DNA of 64,000 nt from contig NZ_CP015381.1 of NCBI RefSeq assembly GCF_001854245.1, forward strand, positions 1,204,001-1,268,000. The letters run 5' to 3'. This DNA is from Desulfococcus multivorans (GTDB lineage Bacteria; Desulfobacterota; Desulfobacteria; Desulfobacterales; Desulfococcaceae). A model generated the notes under the pieces. The model saw only the letters and a program-made list of their open reading frames with translations. It was not told the origin of the DNA and made no database searches. The position numbers were made by a program, and so were the translations under genes. This document shows positions 8,756 to 17,572 of the stretch, in pieces (positions within the stretch are counted from its first letter, which is position 1; every line of letters starts with the position of its first letter).

Positions 8756-10987
8756 CTATACCGGGAGTTCTATGATGAATACCGTTCCCATCGGATGATT
8801 GTCCTGGACGCGGATGGTGCCCTTGTGATCCGCTATGATGGTGCTCACGATGGTGAGTCCGAGACCCATGCCGGTCTTCTTTGTTGAAAAGTAGGGCTCG
8901 AAAAGCCTTGTTTTGTCTGACCGGGCGATGCCGGGACCCGTATCGGCGATATCGAGTTGTACGATCCTTTTGGAGGGGACCAGGGTCGCGGTGATGGTGA
9001 TCGTCCCGTTTCCACCCATGGCGCTGATCGCGTTATCCAGCAGGTTGATGACGGCCTGTTTCATCTGGAAACGATCCAGGTTGAGCAAGGGCAGATTCGT
9101 CTGGACTTGTACGTCGAAATGAATGTCGGGGTGTCCCTCCCTGAATAAGGCCACGCTCTCTTCAATGATGGGGGGCAGCCTGACCTGCTCCGGATTGGCG
9201 GCCGGGAATCGAGCGAATTTCGAAAATTCATTCACGAGGTTGCGGATCAACTCGACATGATCGATGATCATCTGGGTGCATTCGTCAAATACAGGATCCT
9301 GGATCGTCTGAAAATATTTTCGTCGGAGGCGCTGGGCCGATAGGGATATGGGGGTCAGGGGGTTTTTGACCTCATGGGCGATTCTCCGGGCGACTTCGCG
9401 CCACGCCGCCATCCGTTGGGCCTTTTCCTGGTCCGTCAGGTCGTCGAAGACCACGACCAGTCCAATGTGACGCTTTTTGTCGTCCTGAAGCGCATTGACG
9501 TGGATCATGAAGCTGCGGGGCCGTTCATTGATGATAAGTCGAAGGGGCATCGCCAGGGTACGCTTCCCGGATTCCACGAATTTGTCCATGATATCACGAT
9601 CGAGGTCCGGGTCCTGGCCTTCGAAGAGCCGTCGGTAGTTTTTGTGAAGAATTTCTTCGGATTTGAGGTTGAGCATGCGTTCCGCCGACTTGTTGGCGGT
9701 CCGGATGATGCCCTGGGCATCGATGCTGATAACGCCGGTGGAGACATTTCGGAGAACGATCTCCATATATTGGCGGCTTTCCTCGATTTCTTCGTTCTGT
9801 TCGCGGAGCTTTCGGGCCGACAATTCCAACTGCTCCCGGTTGGTCCTGAGATCCCGCGTCATTCGGTTGAATGAATCCACAAGGCTTCCGATTTCGTCGT
9901 CCCCAACCATGGCGATGCTGAAACTGAGATCGCCCCCTGCCACTCGTCGGGTGCCTTCGGCCAATTCCTTGATGGGGATGCTGATGGATTTCGCCAGGTA
10001 AAACCCGAGCCATATAGCCGAAAAAACCACCAGCAGCGCGACGATGGACAGGGTGATGTAATACGTCGATTGGATGGGCTGTTTGAACAGTTTGATCTGT
10101 TGATACTCTTCGTATCCCCGAGAAATGGCCGCCAGGTTTTCCGTGAGGTTCGGCGGAATGAGGGTTGAGAGAATGATGAAGCCCCGTGCGTTTCGGGGAT
10201 GGGCTCCCAGGGGGATGGCGCCGATCACCCGGTTCAGTTCGCCGATGGGGATTTCTTCGGATACGGCCCGAATCGATTGATCGCCGAGATACTGTTCGAA
10301 GTTGGATCTGGAAAGGGCCGGAGGGGGTTCCGGAAATGATTTGCTGATTGAGATGGACAACCGTCGTGCTTCGGCGTCGTAAATCTCGACGCCTTCGATA
10401 TTGAACTCCCGCTGAACGACCTGTGTATATTTTCTGAGCGCATCCTGTTGAGGGGCGTCAATGTAGTTTCGGGCGTCGACCTGATAAACGATACGTTCCA
10501 GAAAGAAGCGATTATGGTCTTCCACGTATCGATACAGTTGGCGGCCGACCCGGAGGGAGTTGTCGAGGGCCTGCTCTATGGGAACGTTAAACCAGAACTC
10601 GACGCTGGTAGTGATGAAATGGATGGAGAAAAAAAAGAGGACCGTTGTCGGCAGCAGGGCCAATCCGATGAATGCCACAACGAGGCGGGTTCGCAGGCTG
10701 GCACCCATAACCTTCCGTTTTCGGTCGTAAAGGAGCTTGACGAGGTTTCTGAAAACGAGAAAGGCCAGCAGGAGCAGCAGCAACAGGTTGATGTTGATGA
10801 GGATGAACATCAAGATGGTGTTGGATATGGGAAAATCCGAAACCGAATCGAAAAGGCGATTCTCGACGTAGGTCAGCACGACTACGACGACGGCAATCAG
10901 GACAATCAAAATGATTTCTCGCCTGCGTCGTCGCCGATCCTCGTCGGTCAGAAAAGTGGCGCGGCTTTTGATTCGGTTTTTTCGCAT
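8756..10987 (-). CDS. NtrY-like membrane sensor histidine kinase
   Basis: Membrane kinase expected to phosphorylate the NtrX-like regulator. Two N-terminal hydrophobic segments (about residues 24-42 and 55-82) and a third near 105-125 precede an extracytoplasmic sensor region. A further TM at about 305-325 leads into a HAMP domain (SISIPIKELAEGTRRVAGGDL). A PAS domain follows (about 415-510). The H-box is ARRIAHEVKNPLTPISLSAQ, and the ATP-binding domain has LLDNAISAM (N box), DTGPGIA (G1) and GMGLGLTI (G2). The 743-residue length and layout match NtrY. The adjacent DUF4390 gene is its usual partner. The signal sensed is unknown. Confidence 0.92.
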   Translation of the reverse strand: MRKNRIKSRATFLTDEDRRRRRREIILIVLIAVVVVVLTYVENRLFDSVSDFPISNTILMFILININLLLLLLLAFLVFRNLVKLLYDRKRKVMGASLRTRLVVAFIGLALLPTTVLFFFSIHFITTSVEFWFNVPIEQALDNSLRVGRQLYRYVEDHNRFFLERIVYQVDARNYIDAPQQDALRKYTQVVQREFNIEGVEIYDAEARRLSISISKSFPEPPPALSRSNFEQYLGDQSIRAVSEEIPIGELNRVIGAIPLGAHPRNARGFIILSTLIPPNLTENLAAISRGYEEYQQIKLFKQPIQSTYYITLSIVALLVVFSAIWLGFYLAKSISIPIKELAEGTRRVAGGDLSFSIAMVGDDEIGSLVDSFNRMTRDLRTNREQLELSARKLREQNEEIEESRQYMEIVLRNVSTGVISIDAQGIIRTANKSAERMLNLKSEEILHKNYRRLFEGQDPDLDRDIMDKFVESGKRTLAMPLRLIINERPRSFMIHVNALQDDKKRHIGLVVVFDDLTDQEKAQRMAAWREVARRIAHEVKNPLTPISLSAQRLRRKYFQTIQDPVFDECTQMIIDHVELIRNLVNEFSKFARFPAANPEQVRLPPIIEESVALFREGHPDIHFDVQVQTNLPLLNLDRFQMKQAVINLLDNAISAMGGNGTITITATLVPSKRIVQLDIADTGPGIARSDKTRLFEPYFSTKKTGMGLGLTIVSTIIADHKGTIRVQDNHPMGTVFIIELPV

Positions 10988-11070
10988 GGCGGATTGAAAA
11001 ACGAATTCAAGATAAGGTTAAAAACGGGTCGATATTGAGGCAAAAGCGGCACCGGCCGTATATCGACCGT

Positions 11071-11640
11071 TTAATACGTAAAGTCGACGGCGTGCCAGTC
11101 GGTTTCAAATTCCCACATGGATGCCATTACCATGATGTATCTCAAATAGAACGGCAATGTCATTTTGCTGAGTTTGGCTTTGACGCGAATGCGGTAAGCA
11201 TTGCCCTTCCTGAGCCGATCCAGGGGAATGACCTTGACGCCGTCGATCCGGGTCATCCGCCCCTTGGCCTCGTCAAACGACATGAGTGGGACGGAAGGGT
11301 CCGCTTCCCAGGAGCGTGTGACGGTAAATTCTTTCTTGAGGTTGTAATACTTGATGGTGTGGGTAAGGGTCATTTCAGACAAGGTTCGGTTGGCCCAAAA
11401 ATAACGAATTTCCTCCAGAACGATAAAAAACGAAAAGGTGGTGGGGACACCGCTCGAAACGGCCTCATGGATCGGTTCCGTAAAAGCGTCCTTGACTTTC
11501 AGGTAGAGGAGAAGATCCTTTTGGCTGTTGGTCACGGAAATATCCGCAATGCTCGCACCGAGGGCGAGGCCCGGCGAGGCCTGAAGCATGATGGCCATCA
11601 GGCAGGCGACGCCGATGTGCCGATATCGCGACTGCCCCAT
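11071..11640 (-). CDS. DUF4390 exported protein
   Basis: Small exported protein of 189 residues and unknown function. From the chosen ATG at 11640 it has a signal peptide with a hydrophobic core (IGVACLMAIMLQASPGLALG) ending in a likely AxA-type cleavage site near residue 28. The body matches the DUF4390 pattern, with IADISVTN, a central EIRYFWANRTLSEM segment and TRSWEADPSVPLMSFDEAKG. The frame stays open 45 codons further into lpxC, but that part reads as lpxC antisense-type sequence. It lies 5 bp after lpxC and 83 bp before the kinase gene. DUF4390 commonly neighbours NtrY, suggesting a periplasmic role in the same signalling system. Confidence 0.8.
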   Translation of the reverse strand: MGQSRYRHIGVACLMAIMLQASPGLALGASIADISVTNSQKDLLLYLKVKDAFTEPIHEAVSSGVPTTFSFFIVLEEIRYFWANRTLSEMTLTHTIKYYNLKKEFTVTRSWEADPSVPLMSFDEAKGRMTRIDGVKVIPLDRLRKGNAYRIRVKAKLSKMTLPFYLRYIMVMASMWEFETDWHAVDFTY

Positions 11641-11644
11641 AACG

Positions 11645-12565
11645 TCAGATCGGCTCACTCCGGAAACCAATGGGACCCTGAAGCCGGGTGATGTCGTCGG
11701 CGTTGTTGATGGTGATCGTTTCCCAGGATTCCTTCCGACTGAAAAGAGTTTTGAGAAAGGCGTGGTTGAAAGCATGGCCGGACCGATGGGTCACGATGTG
11801 GCCTATGATGGGAAGCCCCAGAAGAGAGAAATCGCCGATACAGTCAAGAATTTTGTGCCGCACGAACTCGTCTGGAAATCGCAGACCGCCTTCGTTGACG
11901 ACGCCGTTATCGCCGATGACGACGGCATTGTCGAGAGATCCCCCCCGAGCGAGGCCATATCGTTTCATATATTCGACTTCATGCAGAAAACCGAAGGTTC
12001 GGGCCGGACTGATTTCTTTTTCGAAGCGATCCGGCGTCACCTCGATGGAGTAGGTCTGTCGCTTGATCATGGGGTGCGGAAATTCGATGGTACAGGTAAT
12101 TCGGGTTGTGGGTTCGGGGTAAACCGAGACGGATTTCCCCTCCGATTCAATCGCTATCGGCTTTTTGATGACGAAATAGCACTTGGGACCGGACTGGGCC
12201 GTTGTTCCTGCCGAACGTACGAGCCGGGTAAAAGGCCCGGCGCTGCCGTCCATGATGGGGACTTCATAGGAATCGAGCTCAACCAGGGCGTTGTCGATGG
12301 AGAGCCCCGCAAATGTCGCCATGAGGTGTTCGATGGTGGAGACGATGCATCCCTCCGAGCCGATGACCGTGGCCAGACTGGTATCCACGACCTGATTGAA
12401 ATGGGCTGATATCCTTGGACTGCCTGTCAAGTCTTTTCGAACGAATTGAATACCGTGGTTGATCGGAGCCGGATGAATGGTCATGTTGACGATTTTTCCG
12501 GAATGTACGCCCATCCCGGAACAGAAAACCATTTTGGCCAGCGTTTGCTGACGGGTTTGTATCAA
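11645..12565 (-). CDS. lpxC: UDP-3-O-acyl-N-acetylglucosamine deacetylase
   Basis: Committed zinc-dependent step of lipid A synthesis, so the cell has a lipopolysaccharide outer membrane. Seen are FCSGMGVHSGKIVNMTI, the zinc ligand segment STIEHLMATFAGLSIDNA, DGSAGPF, and the second metal cluster RHKILDCIGDFSLLG with GHAFNHA near the end. I place the start at TTG 12565, which has AGGTGGAGG 4-5 bases upstream and gives 306 residues, close to the usual 305. A longer frame from ATG 12658 adds 31 residues with no lipid A enzyme counterpart and cannot be excluded. It heads the leftward operon with DUF4390 and the NtrYX-like pair. Confidence 0.93.
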   Translation of the reverse strand: MIQTRQQTLAKMVFCSGMGVHSGKIVNMTIHPAPINHGIQFVRKDLTGSPRISAHFNQVVDTSLATVIGSEGCIVSTIEHLMATFAGLSIDNALVELDSYEVPIMDGSAGPFTRLVRSAGTTAQSGPKCYFVIKKPIAIESEGKSVSVYPEPTTRITCTIEFPHPMIKRQTYSIEVTPDRFEKEISPARTFGFLHEVEYMKRYGLARGGSLDNAVVIGDNGVVNEGGLRFPDEFVRHKILDCIGDFSLLGLPIIGHIVTHRSGHAFNHAFLKTLFSRKESWETITINNADDITRLQGPIGFRSEPI

Positions 12566-12826
12566 GAATGCCTCCACCTTGCTGTTGACGGTGCCTCTCC
12601 GTTCAGGGCTGTCAATCCATTTATTATTTGGGTCGTCCACCGCTGTCTGACCCGACACATCCCGTCGCCACGGCGATGAAATACGTTTTTGCTTCGAGGC
12701 GTCGCCGTTGCTTTTCCCTTGCGTTTGAAAGGAATAAAGGTATTTTTAAACACTTTTAGCCTAGTGTTCAAGGATTTGACAACAATTTCCGGAAAAACTT
12801 TGAGCGGTTTGAAGAGGATAAAATAA
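12566..12826. other. Intergenic region between divergent lpxC and comM
   Basis: Between the two genes I see no credible coding frame other than the possible 31-codon upstream extension of lpxC. The sequence becomes AT-rich after about 12720. The comM promoter lies just to the right; I found no clear -35/-10 pair for lpxC. Confidence 0.4.
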
Positions 12827-12855
12827 TTGTGCTCATTTTAGCGCTTTGTTATAAT
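12827..12855 (+). promoter_or_regulatory. Strong sigma-70-type promoter upstream of comM
   Basis: TTGTGC at 12827-12832 and a perfect TATAAT at 12850-12855 are 17 bp apart in AT-rich DNA. The gene starts at 13094, which leaves a leader of about 230 nt with no obvious open frame. Confidence 0.55.
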
Positions 12856-13093
12856 TTAAAAATTCAACTTGAAACTTCCGGGAACCGGCCCTTTCCAATC
12901 AATATCGCTGAAGTCGGCTTCAACCCCGAATCATGGAGTGATGTTGAAAGGCGGAGAACAGAAGCTTGAGAACGAAGCGTCTTGAAAAGGGGATAGTGGT
13001 CCATTCGGGAATACCGGAACCGAAACGCAATGGTCGCGGACGGACTTTCGTCCTCCGGTCTTCCAGCCGGCCGTCTGAAAGGAAGGAGATGGT

Positions 13094-14629
13094 GTGCTTG
13101 CCAAAGTGTTGAGCAGTGCGGTGATCGGCATTGATGCATTCATAGTGGATGTGGAAGTGGATATCTCGGCGGGCCTGCCGTCTTTTACGACGGTCGGACT
13201 GCCCGAAGCCTCGGTCAAGGAAAGTAAGGAGCGGGTCAAAGCCGCCATTCAGAACTCCGGGTATGCCTTTCCGGACGATCGGATCACCATCAATCTCGCT
13301 CCCGCCGACATCAAAAAAGAAGGTACGGGTCTCGACCTTCCCATCGCTATAGGCATCCTGGCCGCTGTCGGTCTGATCCCAAAAGACGTTTTGACTGACT
13401 ACATGATCCTGGGCGAACTCTCCCTGGACGGCCGGGTCAAACCCGTTCGGGGGTCACTGCCCACGGCCCTGACCGCCTTGCGAGCCGGATATGCCGGAAT
13501 TATGGTTCCCAGGGAGAACAGTCTTGAAGCCGCGGTAGTTCAGGAAATATCGGTTCTGCCCGTCACGGATCTGTCCCAAGTGGTGGATTTCTGTCGGGGA
13601 TTGGCTTCCATCCCGCCCGTGAAGACGTGTCTTGATACGCTGTTTTCGAATTCGGAGCATTACCCGGATGATTTTTCCGACGTCATGGGGCAGGAGCATG
13701 TCAAGCGGGCGCTGGAGGTGGCTGCGGCCGGATCTCACAACCTTCTGATGATCGGCCCCCCCGGATCGGGAAAGACCATGCTGGCCCGCCGGATTCCGTC
13801 TATATTGCCGCCCATGACCTTTGAAGAATCCCTTGAGACTACCCGGATATTCAGTGTCATCGGTGGGCTGGATAGAGGACAGGCCCTGGTTGTCCGTCGA
13901 CCTTTTCGGGCGCCCCACCATACGATATCCGATGCCGGCTTGATTGGTGGGGGGCGTTTTCCTCGACCGGGCGAGGTAAGCCTGGCCCACAACGGCGTTC
14001 TGTTTCTCGACGAATTACCGGAATTCAAGAAAAATGTGCTGGAAGTGCTTCGCCAGCCCATGGAAGATCTTTCGGTCACCATCTCGAGGGTGAATTCGAC
14101 CCTGACGTACCCCGCAAGCTTCATGCTCATATCGGCCATGAATCCTTGCCCGTGCGGATACAAGGGGGATGATGCCCATGAATGCCATTGCTCTCCGATT
14201 TCCGTCGAACGTTATCGGTCGCGGATTTCAGGACCTCTCCTGGACCGGATCGATATTCACGTGGAGGTGCCTGCCGTGGCTTACAAAGACCTCACCGGCG
14301 GCACTTCAGGCGAGTCTTCGGCCGTCATACGACGGCGGGTTTCCATGGCGCGCGCCATGCAGACGCGGCGATTCAAGCGGACCGGCATCCATTGCAACGC
14401 CCAGATGGGCAGCCGGCAGATCCGCCGGTATTGTACCGTCGACGAAGATTCCGAAACCCTCCTGGAAACGGCTATGCGTCGATTGGGCCTTTCAGCCCGG
14501 GCCTACAACCGTATCCTCAAGATCAGTCGAACCATCGCCGATCTGGATGGATCGGAGATGATACGGCTCGATCATCTTTCAGAAGCCATCCAGTATCGAA
14601 GTCTTGATCGGGGGAAAACCCGAACCTGA
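13094..14629 (+). CDS. comM: YifB/ComM-type AAA+ ATPase (Mg-chelatase-like)
   Basis: Hexameric AAA+ protein; ComM homologues drive branch migration during integration of incoming DNA in transformation. The N-terminal Lon-protease-like fold starts [21 protein letters not shown] and includes [19 protein letters not shown]. The AAA+ module has Walker [10 protein letters not shown] (about residue 219), Walker [10 protein letters not shown] and a four-Cys stretch [18 protein letters not shown]. The C-terminal Mg_chelatase_C domain ends [12 protein letters not shown]. The 511 residues are normal. The start is GTG with AAGGAAGGAGATG just upstream. A Cys-rich gene follows after 23 bp. Confidence 0.95.
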   Translation: MLAKVLSSAVIGIDAFIVDVEVDISAGLPSFTTVGLPEASVKESKERVKAAIQNSGYAFPDDRITINLAPADIKKEGTGLDLPIAIGILAAVGLIPKDVLTDYMILGELSLDGRVKPVRGSLPTALTALRAGYAGIMVPRENSLEAAVVQEISVLPVTDLSQVVDFCRGLASIPPVKTCLDTLFSNSEHYPDDFSDVMGQEHVKRALEVAAAGSHNLLMIGPPGSGKTMLARRIPSILPPMTFEESLETTRIFSVIGGLDRGQALVVRRPFRAPHHTISDAGLIGGGRFPRPGEVSLAHNGVLFLDELPEFKKNVLEVLRQPMEDLSVTISRVNSTLTYPASFMLISAMNPCPCGYKGDDAHECHCSPISVERYRSRISGPLLDRIDIHVEVPAVAYKDLTGGTSGESSAVIRRRVSMARAMQTRRFKRTGIHCNAQMGSRQIRRYCTVDEDSETLLETAMRRLGLSARAYNRILKISRTIADLDGSEMIRLDHLSEAIQYRSLDRGKTRT

Positions 14630-14652
14630 CTTTTTCTGCAGAGAGGATCCAT

Positions 14653-15168
14653 ATGCCGATGAATCTGAAACCGCCGCCGTTGCAGCTACCGGAATACTGG
14701 ATCGAGATCAGCGGACGTATCGCCGACTACGGGGTCTATCATCCCGGCGAACTCCATCAGGCGGTTGTGACGGCGCGATCGATCCGGTTGCGTACGGCCT
14801 CGGTGGCGCTCCTCTTGGACGGTCTCTGCCGGCGAACCTGCCCTCATTGTCCCGACCCTTGCTGTCTGAGCGCCAAGGTGTGGTTCGATATGACGGATCT
14901 TTTGACGATTTACCTGAACGGGATGCCCATGCCGGAAGCTCAGCCCATTTCCCAATGGACGGCAGTGTGTCGATACGCAGGGTGCCATGGCTGCCGGCTT
15001 GAGCGCCGGGACCGTCCATGGATCTGTACATGGTATCTCTGCCCGGCCCAGACGGCCTTGCTGCGACGATCGGAGGGACCGGCTCGCGAGGATTGGGCGG
15101 CGGCTGTGACGGAGATCAAAACACTTCGCGCGGAACTCAAAAGATGGTTTACACCTATCGTTTTCTGA
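14653..15168 (+). CDS. Cys-rich protein of unknown function, comM operon
   Basis: I do not recognise this 171-residue soluble protein. Nine cysteines fall in two clusters: CRRTCPHCPDPCC at about residues 58-70 and CRYAGCHGC plus CTWYLCP at about 107-132, suggesting a zinc or iron-sulfur site. No signal peptide or membrane segment is evident. The spacing loosely recalls YkgJ-type zinc/iron-chelating proteins, but that is weak. It lies 23 bp after comM with a GAGAGGA ribosome-binding site, so it is probably cotranscribed. The real-gene call rests on its length, ribosome-binding site, operon position and organised Cys pattern. Confidence 0.7.
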   Translation: MPMNLKPPPLQLPEYWIEISGRIADYGVYHPGELHQAVVTARSIRLRTASVALLLDGLCRRTCPHCPDPCCLSAKVWFDMTDLLTIYLNGMPMPEAQPISQWTAVCRYAGCHGCRLERRDRPWICTWYLCPAQTALLRRSEGPAREDWAAAVTEIKTLRAELKRWFTPIVF

Positions 15169-15234
15169 GCTTTTTTGCACGATATAGCAAATGGGTTCGG
15201 CCGGTACGAACAAATGCATGATCTCGTGATACCC

Positions 15235-15283
15235 AAAAAGCCGCCTGCCATAATTGCACGACGTGCGGCATGGACAAGCGGCT
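15235..15283 (-). terminator. Rho-independent terminator of metF
   Basis: Read leftward, AGCCGC pairs with GCGGCT followed by TTTTT; the 37-nt interior can fold further through TGCC/GGCA and GCACG/CGTGC. It lies about 60 bp after the metF stop, between convergent genes. Confidence 0.5.
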
Positions 15284-15341
15284 CTTTGATTTGAGACCGT
15301 TGCAGAAGGACGGCCGGTTTTACGTTAAATATCGGTTGACG

Positions 15342-16289
15342 CTATTCTGCCGGTTCCTCGTTAAAGGTGGGCCTGGGGAGTACACCAGCCCTCTCGGCGA
15401 TTTCTGGAACCTTGTGTTCCCATTCGATGGCCATGAGATGGACACCGGCGATGCCCTTCATCTCCTTGAACTCCTCGATCTGTTCGCAGGCCATTTTAAT
15501 GCCCTCTTCGGCGTGCTTGCCTTTCGCGCAACCCTTCAAACGGTCGATGATTTCGTCGGGGACGTCCATGCCGGGAACGTTGTTTTTCATGTATCGGGCC
15601 ATACCAAGGCTCTTCATGGGCGTAACCCCCGCGAGGATGGCGACCTTCTCCGTCAATCCCATGTCGTTGGCCATCTTGACCCATTCCCGCATTTTTTTCA
15701 TGTTATAAATGCACTGGGTCTGAATAAAATCCGCACCGGCTTCGATCTTTTTGGCCAGTCGATGTACTCTCCACTCAAAAGGCTCGGCAAAAGGGTTTGC
15801 TGCGGCTCCGATGAAAATCTTGGGAGCGCCGTCAATTTTTGCGCCGCTCAGGAACTTGGATTCATCGCGCATTTTTTTTATGGTTGAAATCAACTGGGTC
15901 GAATCGATATCGAAGACGCCTTTGGCATTGGGATGATCCCCAAACTGCTGATGATCTCCGGAAAGGCAGAGCAGATTTCGGATGCCGTGAGCCGAAGCAC
16001 CCAGAACATCCGCCTGCATGGCGAGCCGGTTTCGGTCGCGACAGACCATCTGGTAATTGGGTTCGAGACCTTCCTCTATGGCGATCAGCGACGCGGCCCA
16101 ACTGGACATCCGAACCATGGCTGTCTGATTGTCCGTGATATTGACGGAATCGACCAGACCCTTCAGGTAACGGGCTTTTTCTCTGACGGCATCGGCATTT
16201 GCACCGCGCGGAGGTCCGAGTTCGCCCGTAAAAGCAAAATGCCCGGCTCTCAGTACCTTCTCCAAATTACTTCCTGATTTCATATTCAA
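15342..16289 (-). CDS. metF: 5,10-methylenetetrahydrofolate reductase
   Basis: Flavoenzyme reducing methylene-THF to methyl-THF, used for methionine and, in acetyl-CoA-pathway sulfate reducers, in the methyl branch. The TIM-barrel shows FTGELGPPRGANADAV near the N-terminus, SVNITDNQTAMVRMSS, LLCLSGDHQQFGDHPNAKG, and FIQTQCIYNMKKM. At 315 residues it is the compact bacterial form. No metV-type zinc partner gene adjoins it. A TTGACA promoter is predicted about 255 bp upstream and a terminator 60 bp downstream, so it appears monocistronic. The biosynthetic or catabolic direction cannot be read from sequence. Confidence 0.9.
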   Translation of the reverse strand: MNMKSGSNLEKVLRAGHFAFTGELGPPRGANADAVREKARYLKGLVDSVNITDNQTAMVRMSSWAASLIAIEEGLEPNYQMVCRDRNRLAMQADVLGASAHGIRNLLCLSGDHQQFGDHPNAKGVFDIDSTQLISTIKKMRDESKFLSGAKIDGAPKIFIGAAANPFAEPFEWRVHRLAKKIEAGADFIQTQCIYNMKKMREWVKMANDMGLTEKVAILAGVTPMKSLGMARYMKNNVPGMDVPDEIIDRLKGCAKGKHAEEGIKMACEQIEEFKEMKGIAGVHLMAIEWEHKVPEIAERAGVLPRPTFNEEPAE

Positions 16290-16398
16290 TTACCTCTCGT
16301 TTATTGTTGTGGGTCACGGTTCTCCGTCATGACCGATAACCCGGCTTTATCAGTTTGAAAGGTGCGGTCCATTTTTGAGGCCTCCGGATCGTGCCGTT

Positions 16399-16536
16399 TC
16401 AGGCGAGCGGGAGATGCTGATCCAGCCATTGCTGGAACGGTAAGGACATGTTGGGGGCGGCGGCCGCATCTGTTTGCTTTTTGCGTTCATCGCTTTTCCA
16501 TAGGGGTTTGGCATCAATATATAGCCTGATGCTCAA
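16399..16536 (-). CDS. Possible small open reading frame in the metF leader
   Basis: A leftward frame of 45 codons from TTG 16536 would give a hydrophilic peptide with K-S-D-E-R-K-K and a C-terminal FQQWLDQHLPLA. Its composition looks more protein-like than the other frames here, and it lies just downstream of the predicted metF promoter. It has no convincing ribosome-binding site and no ATG start, and I do not recognise it. It could be a leader peptide, a gene remnant or chance. Confidence 0.2.
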   Translation of the reverse strand: MSIRLYIDAKPLWKSDERKKQTDAAAAPNMSLPFQQWLDQHLPLA

Positions 16537-16543
16537 GGCGTAT

Positions 16544-16573
16544 CTAATAATCCTATTTAATGATATCTGTCAA
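16544..16573 (-). promoter_or_regulatory. Leftward sigma-70-type promoter, probably for metF
   Basis: On the minus strand TTGACA (16568-16573) and TATTAG (16544-16549) are separated by 18 bp. It would give metF a 5' leader of about 250 nt. Confidence 0.45.
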
Positions 16574-16963
16574 TAAAAAGCTCTCGTTGCTGCCGGATGA
16601 ACAACTTATGAAAAGGATCGGATTGGAAAACAGGGCGTCAGGAAAGGCGCCGCAAAGCGGCCTGGGAAAAGAGCTGGATTTGGAGGGGAATATTTGACGA
16701 AGCTGAAAATTTGAGGTAGGAGTTCAAACACGGGTACGGTAACGATATCGAAAAGACTGTCGGTATCAACGGCCGGAACTGCTTTGCCGAGACATCAAAA
16801 ACCGCATGCCATGCCTGCCGTGTTCCGGCATCAAAGCCGGGAAAACGAAGGGAAGCGCTTGTTTTTCTGAATTCTGCCGATGTATAAAACAGCGTTGTTT
16901 CCGACGTGGTCAAGATACGTCAAGTTCGACGTAGCCAACAAAAATATCGTGGGAACGACCGTG

Positions 16964-17569
16964 ATGCTCATGAGAATCTGTTCGCGGCCAACAAAAAAGT
17001 GGTGGGTAATCGGGGTGCTGGCGATCGGCTGTTTCGGTGTCGGTTGCAGCGGATTGCTTCCCAGCTCCAAACGTGACACGAAAACGATATGGGCTTCATA
17101 CGATGCCGCCAAAAAATCGTTTGATGAAATTGTCCCCTACAAGACAACGACGGAGGATCTGAGACGACTCGGGTACGATCCTTTTGTCGCCGCCAACATC
17201 AAGGTGTTGACATATATCGAACTTCTTTACAGGTTTTTACCCAACAACTCCATCACCAAGGCAGATTTGGACGAGGGAATTCAGGACTGCCTTCTTGCAA
17301 AGGATGCCTGCACGGGGTATGAGGTTGCATTGTGGCGCAGGCACGAAGACCGATTTGGAAACGTCTTTCTGGATCTTTTCAGTTTCAGACGTAAAACGAA
17401 AGTGACCGGATGGGAGTTTAACGCCTTCATCATCATGAAAAACGGACTTGTAGTCTACAAGAACAGCAGCGGCAGACCTAATATAGACGAACTGATCGAT
17501 GAGAAAAAACCCCTCGGTCCGTTTCAGGATATCGGCGGCGATACGTTGATCCGTAACGCGGGTTTGTAA
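16964..17569 (+). CDS. Putative lipoprotein of unknown function
   Basis: From ATG 16964 the protein starts MLMRICSRPTKKWW, followed by a hydrophobic stretch and a lipobox ending FGVGC-SG near residue 28, so it should be lipidated and exported. The mature region has a TTEDLRRLGYDPF segment reminiscent of SmpA/OmlA-like small lipoproteins, two further Cys (QDCLLAKDAC) and WEFNAFIIMKNGLVVYK. I do not recognise a named family. It is 3 bp upstream of a DUF3108 gene, so the two are almost certainly cotranscribed, suggesting a shared envelope role. The frame opens at ATG 16880, but that start would bury the signal peptide. Confidence 0.7.
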   Translation: MLMRICSRPTKKWWVIGVLAIGCFGVGCSGLLPSSKRDTKTIWASYDAAKKSFDEIVPYKTTTEDLRRLGYDPFVAANIKVLTYIELLYRFLPNNSITKADLDEGIQDCLLAKDACTGYEVALWRRHEDRFGNVFLDLFSFRRKTKVTGWEFNAFIIMKNGLVVYKNSSGRPNIDELIDEKKPLGPFQDIGGDTLIRNAGL

Positions 17570-17572
17570 CCC

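Larger units (their letters stand above)
16290..16963. other. Long intergenic region between metF and the lipoprotein gene
   Basis: About 670 bp holds the leftward metF promoter (16544-16573), a possible 45-codon leader frame (16399-16536), and about 290 bp before the rightward lipoprotein gene in which I recognise nothing. The lipoprotein frame extends upstream to ATG 16880, but that part lacks signal-peptide features. Confidence 0.4.
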
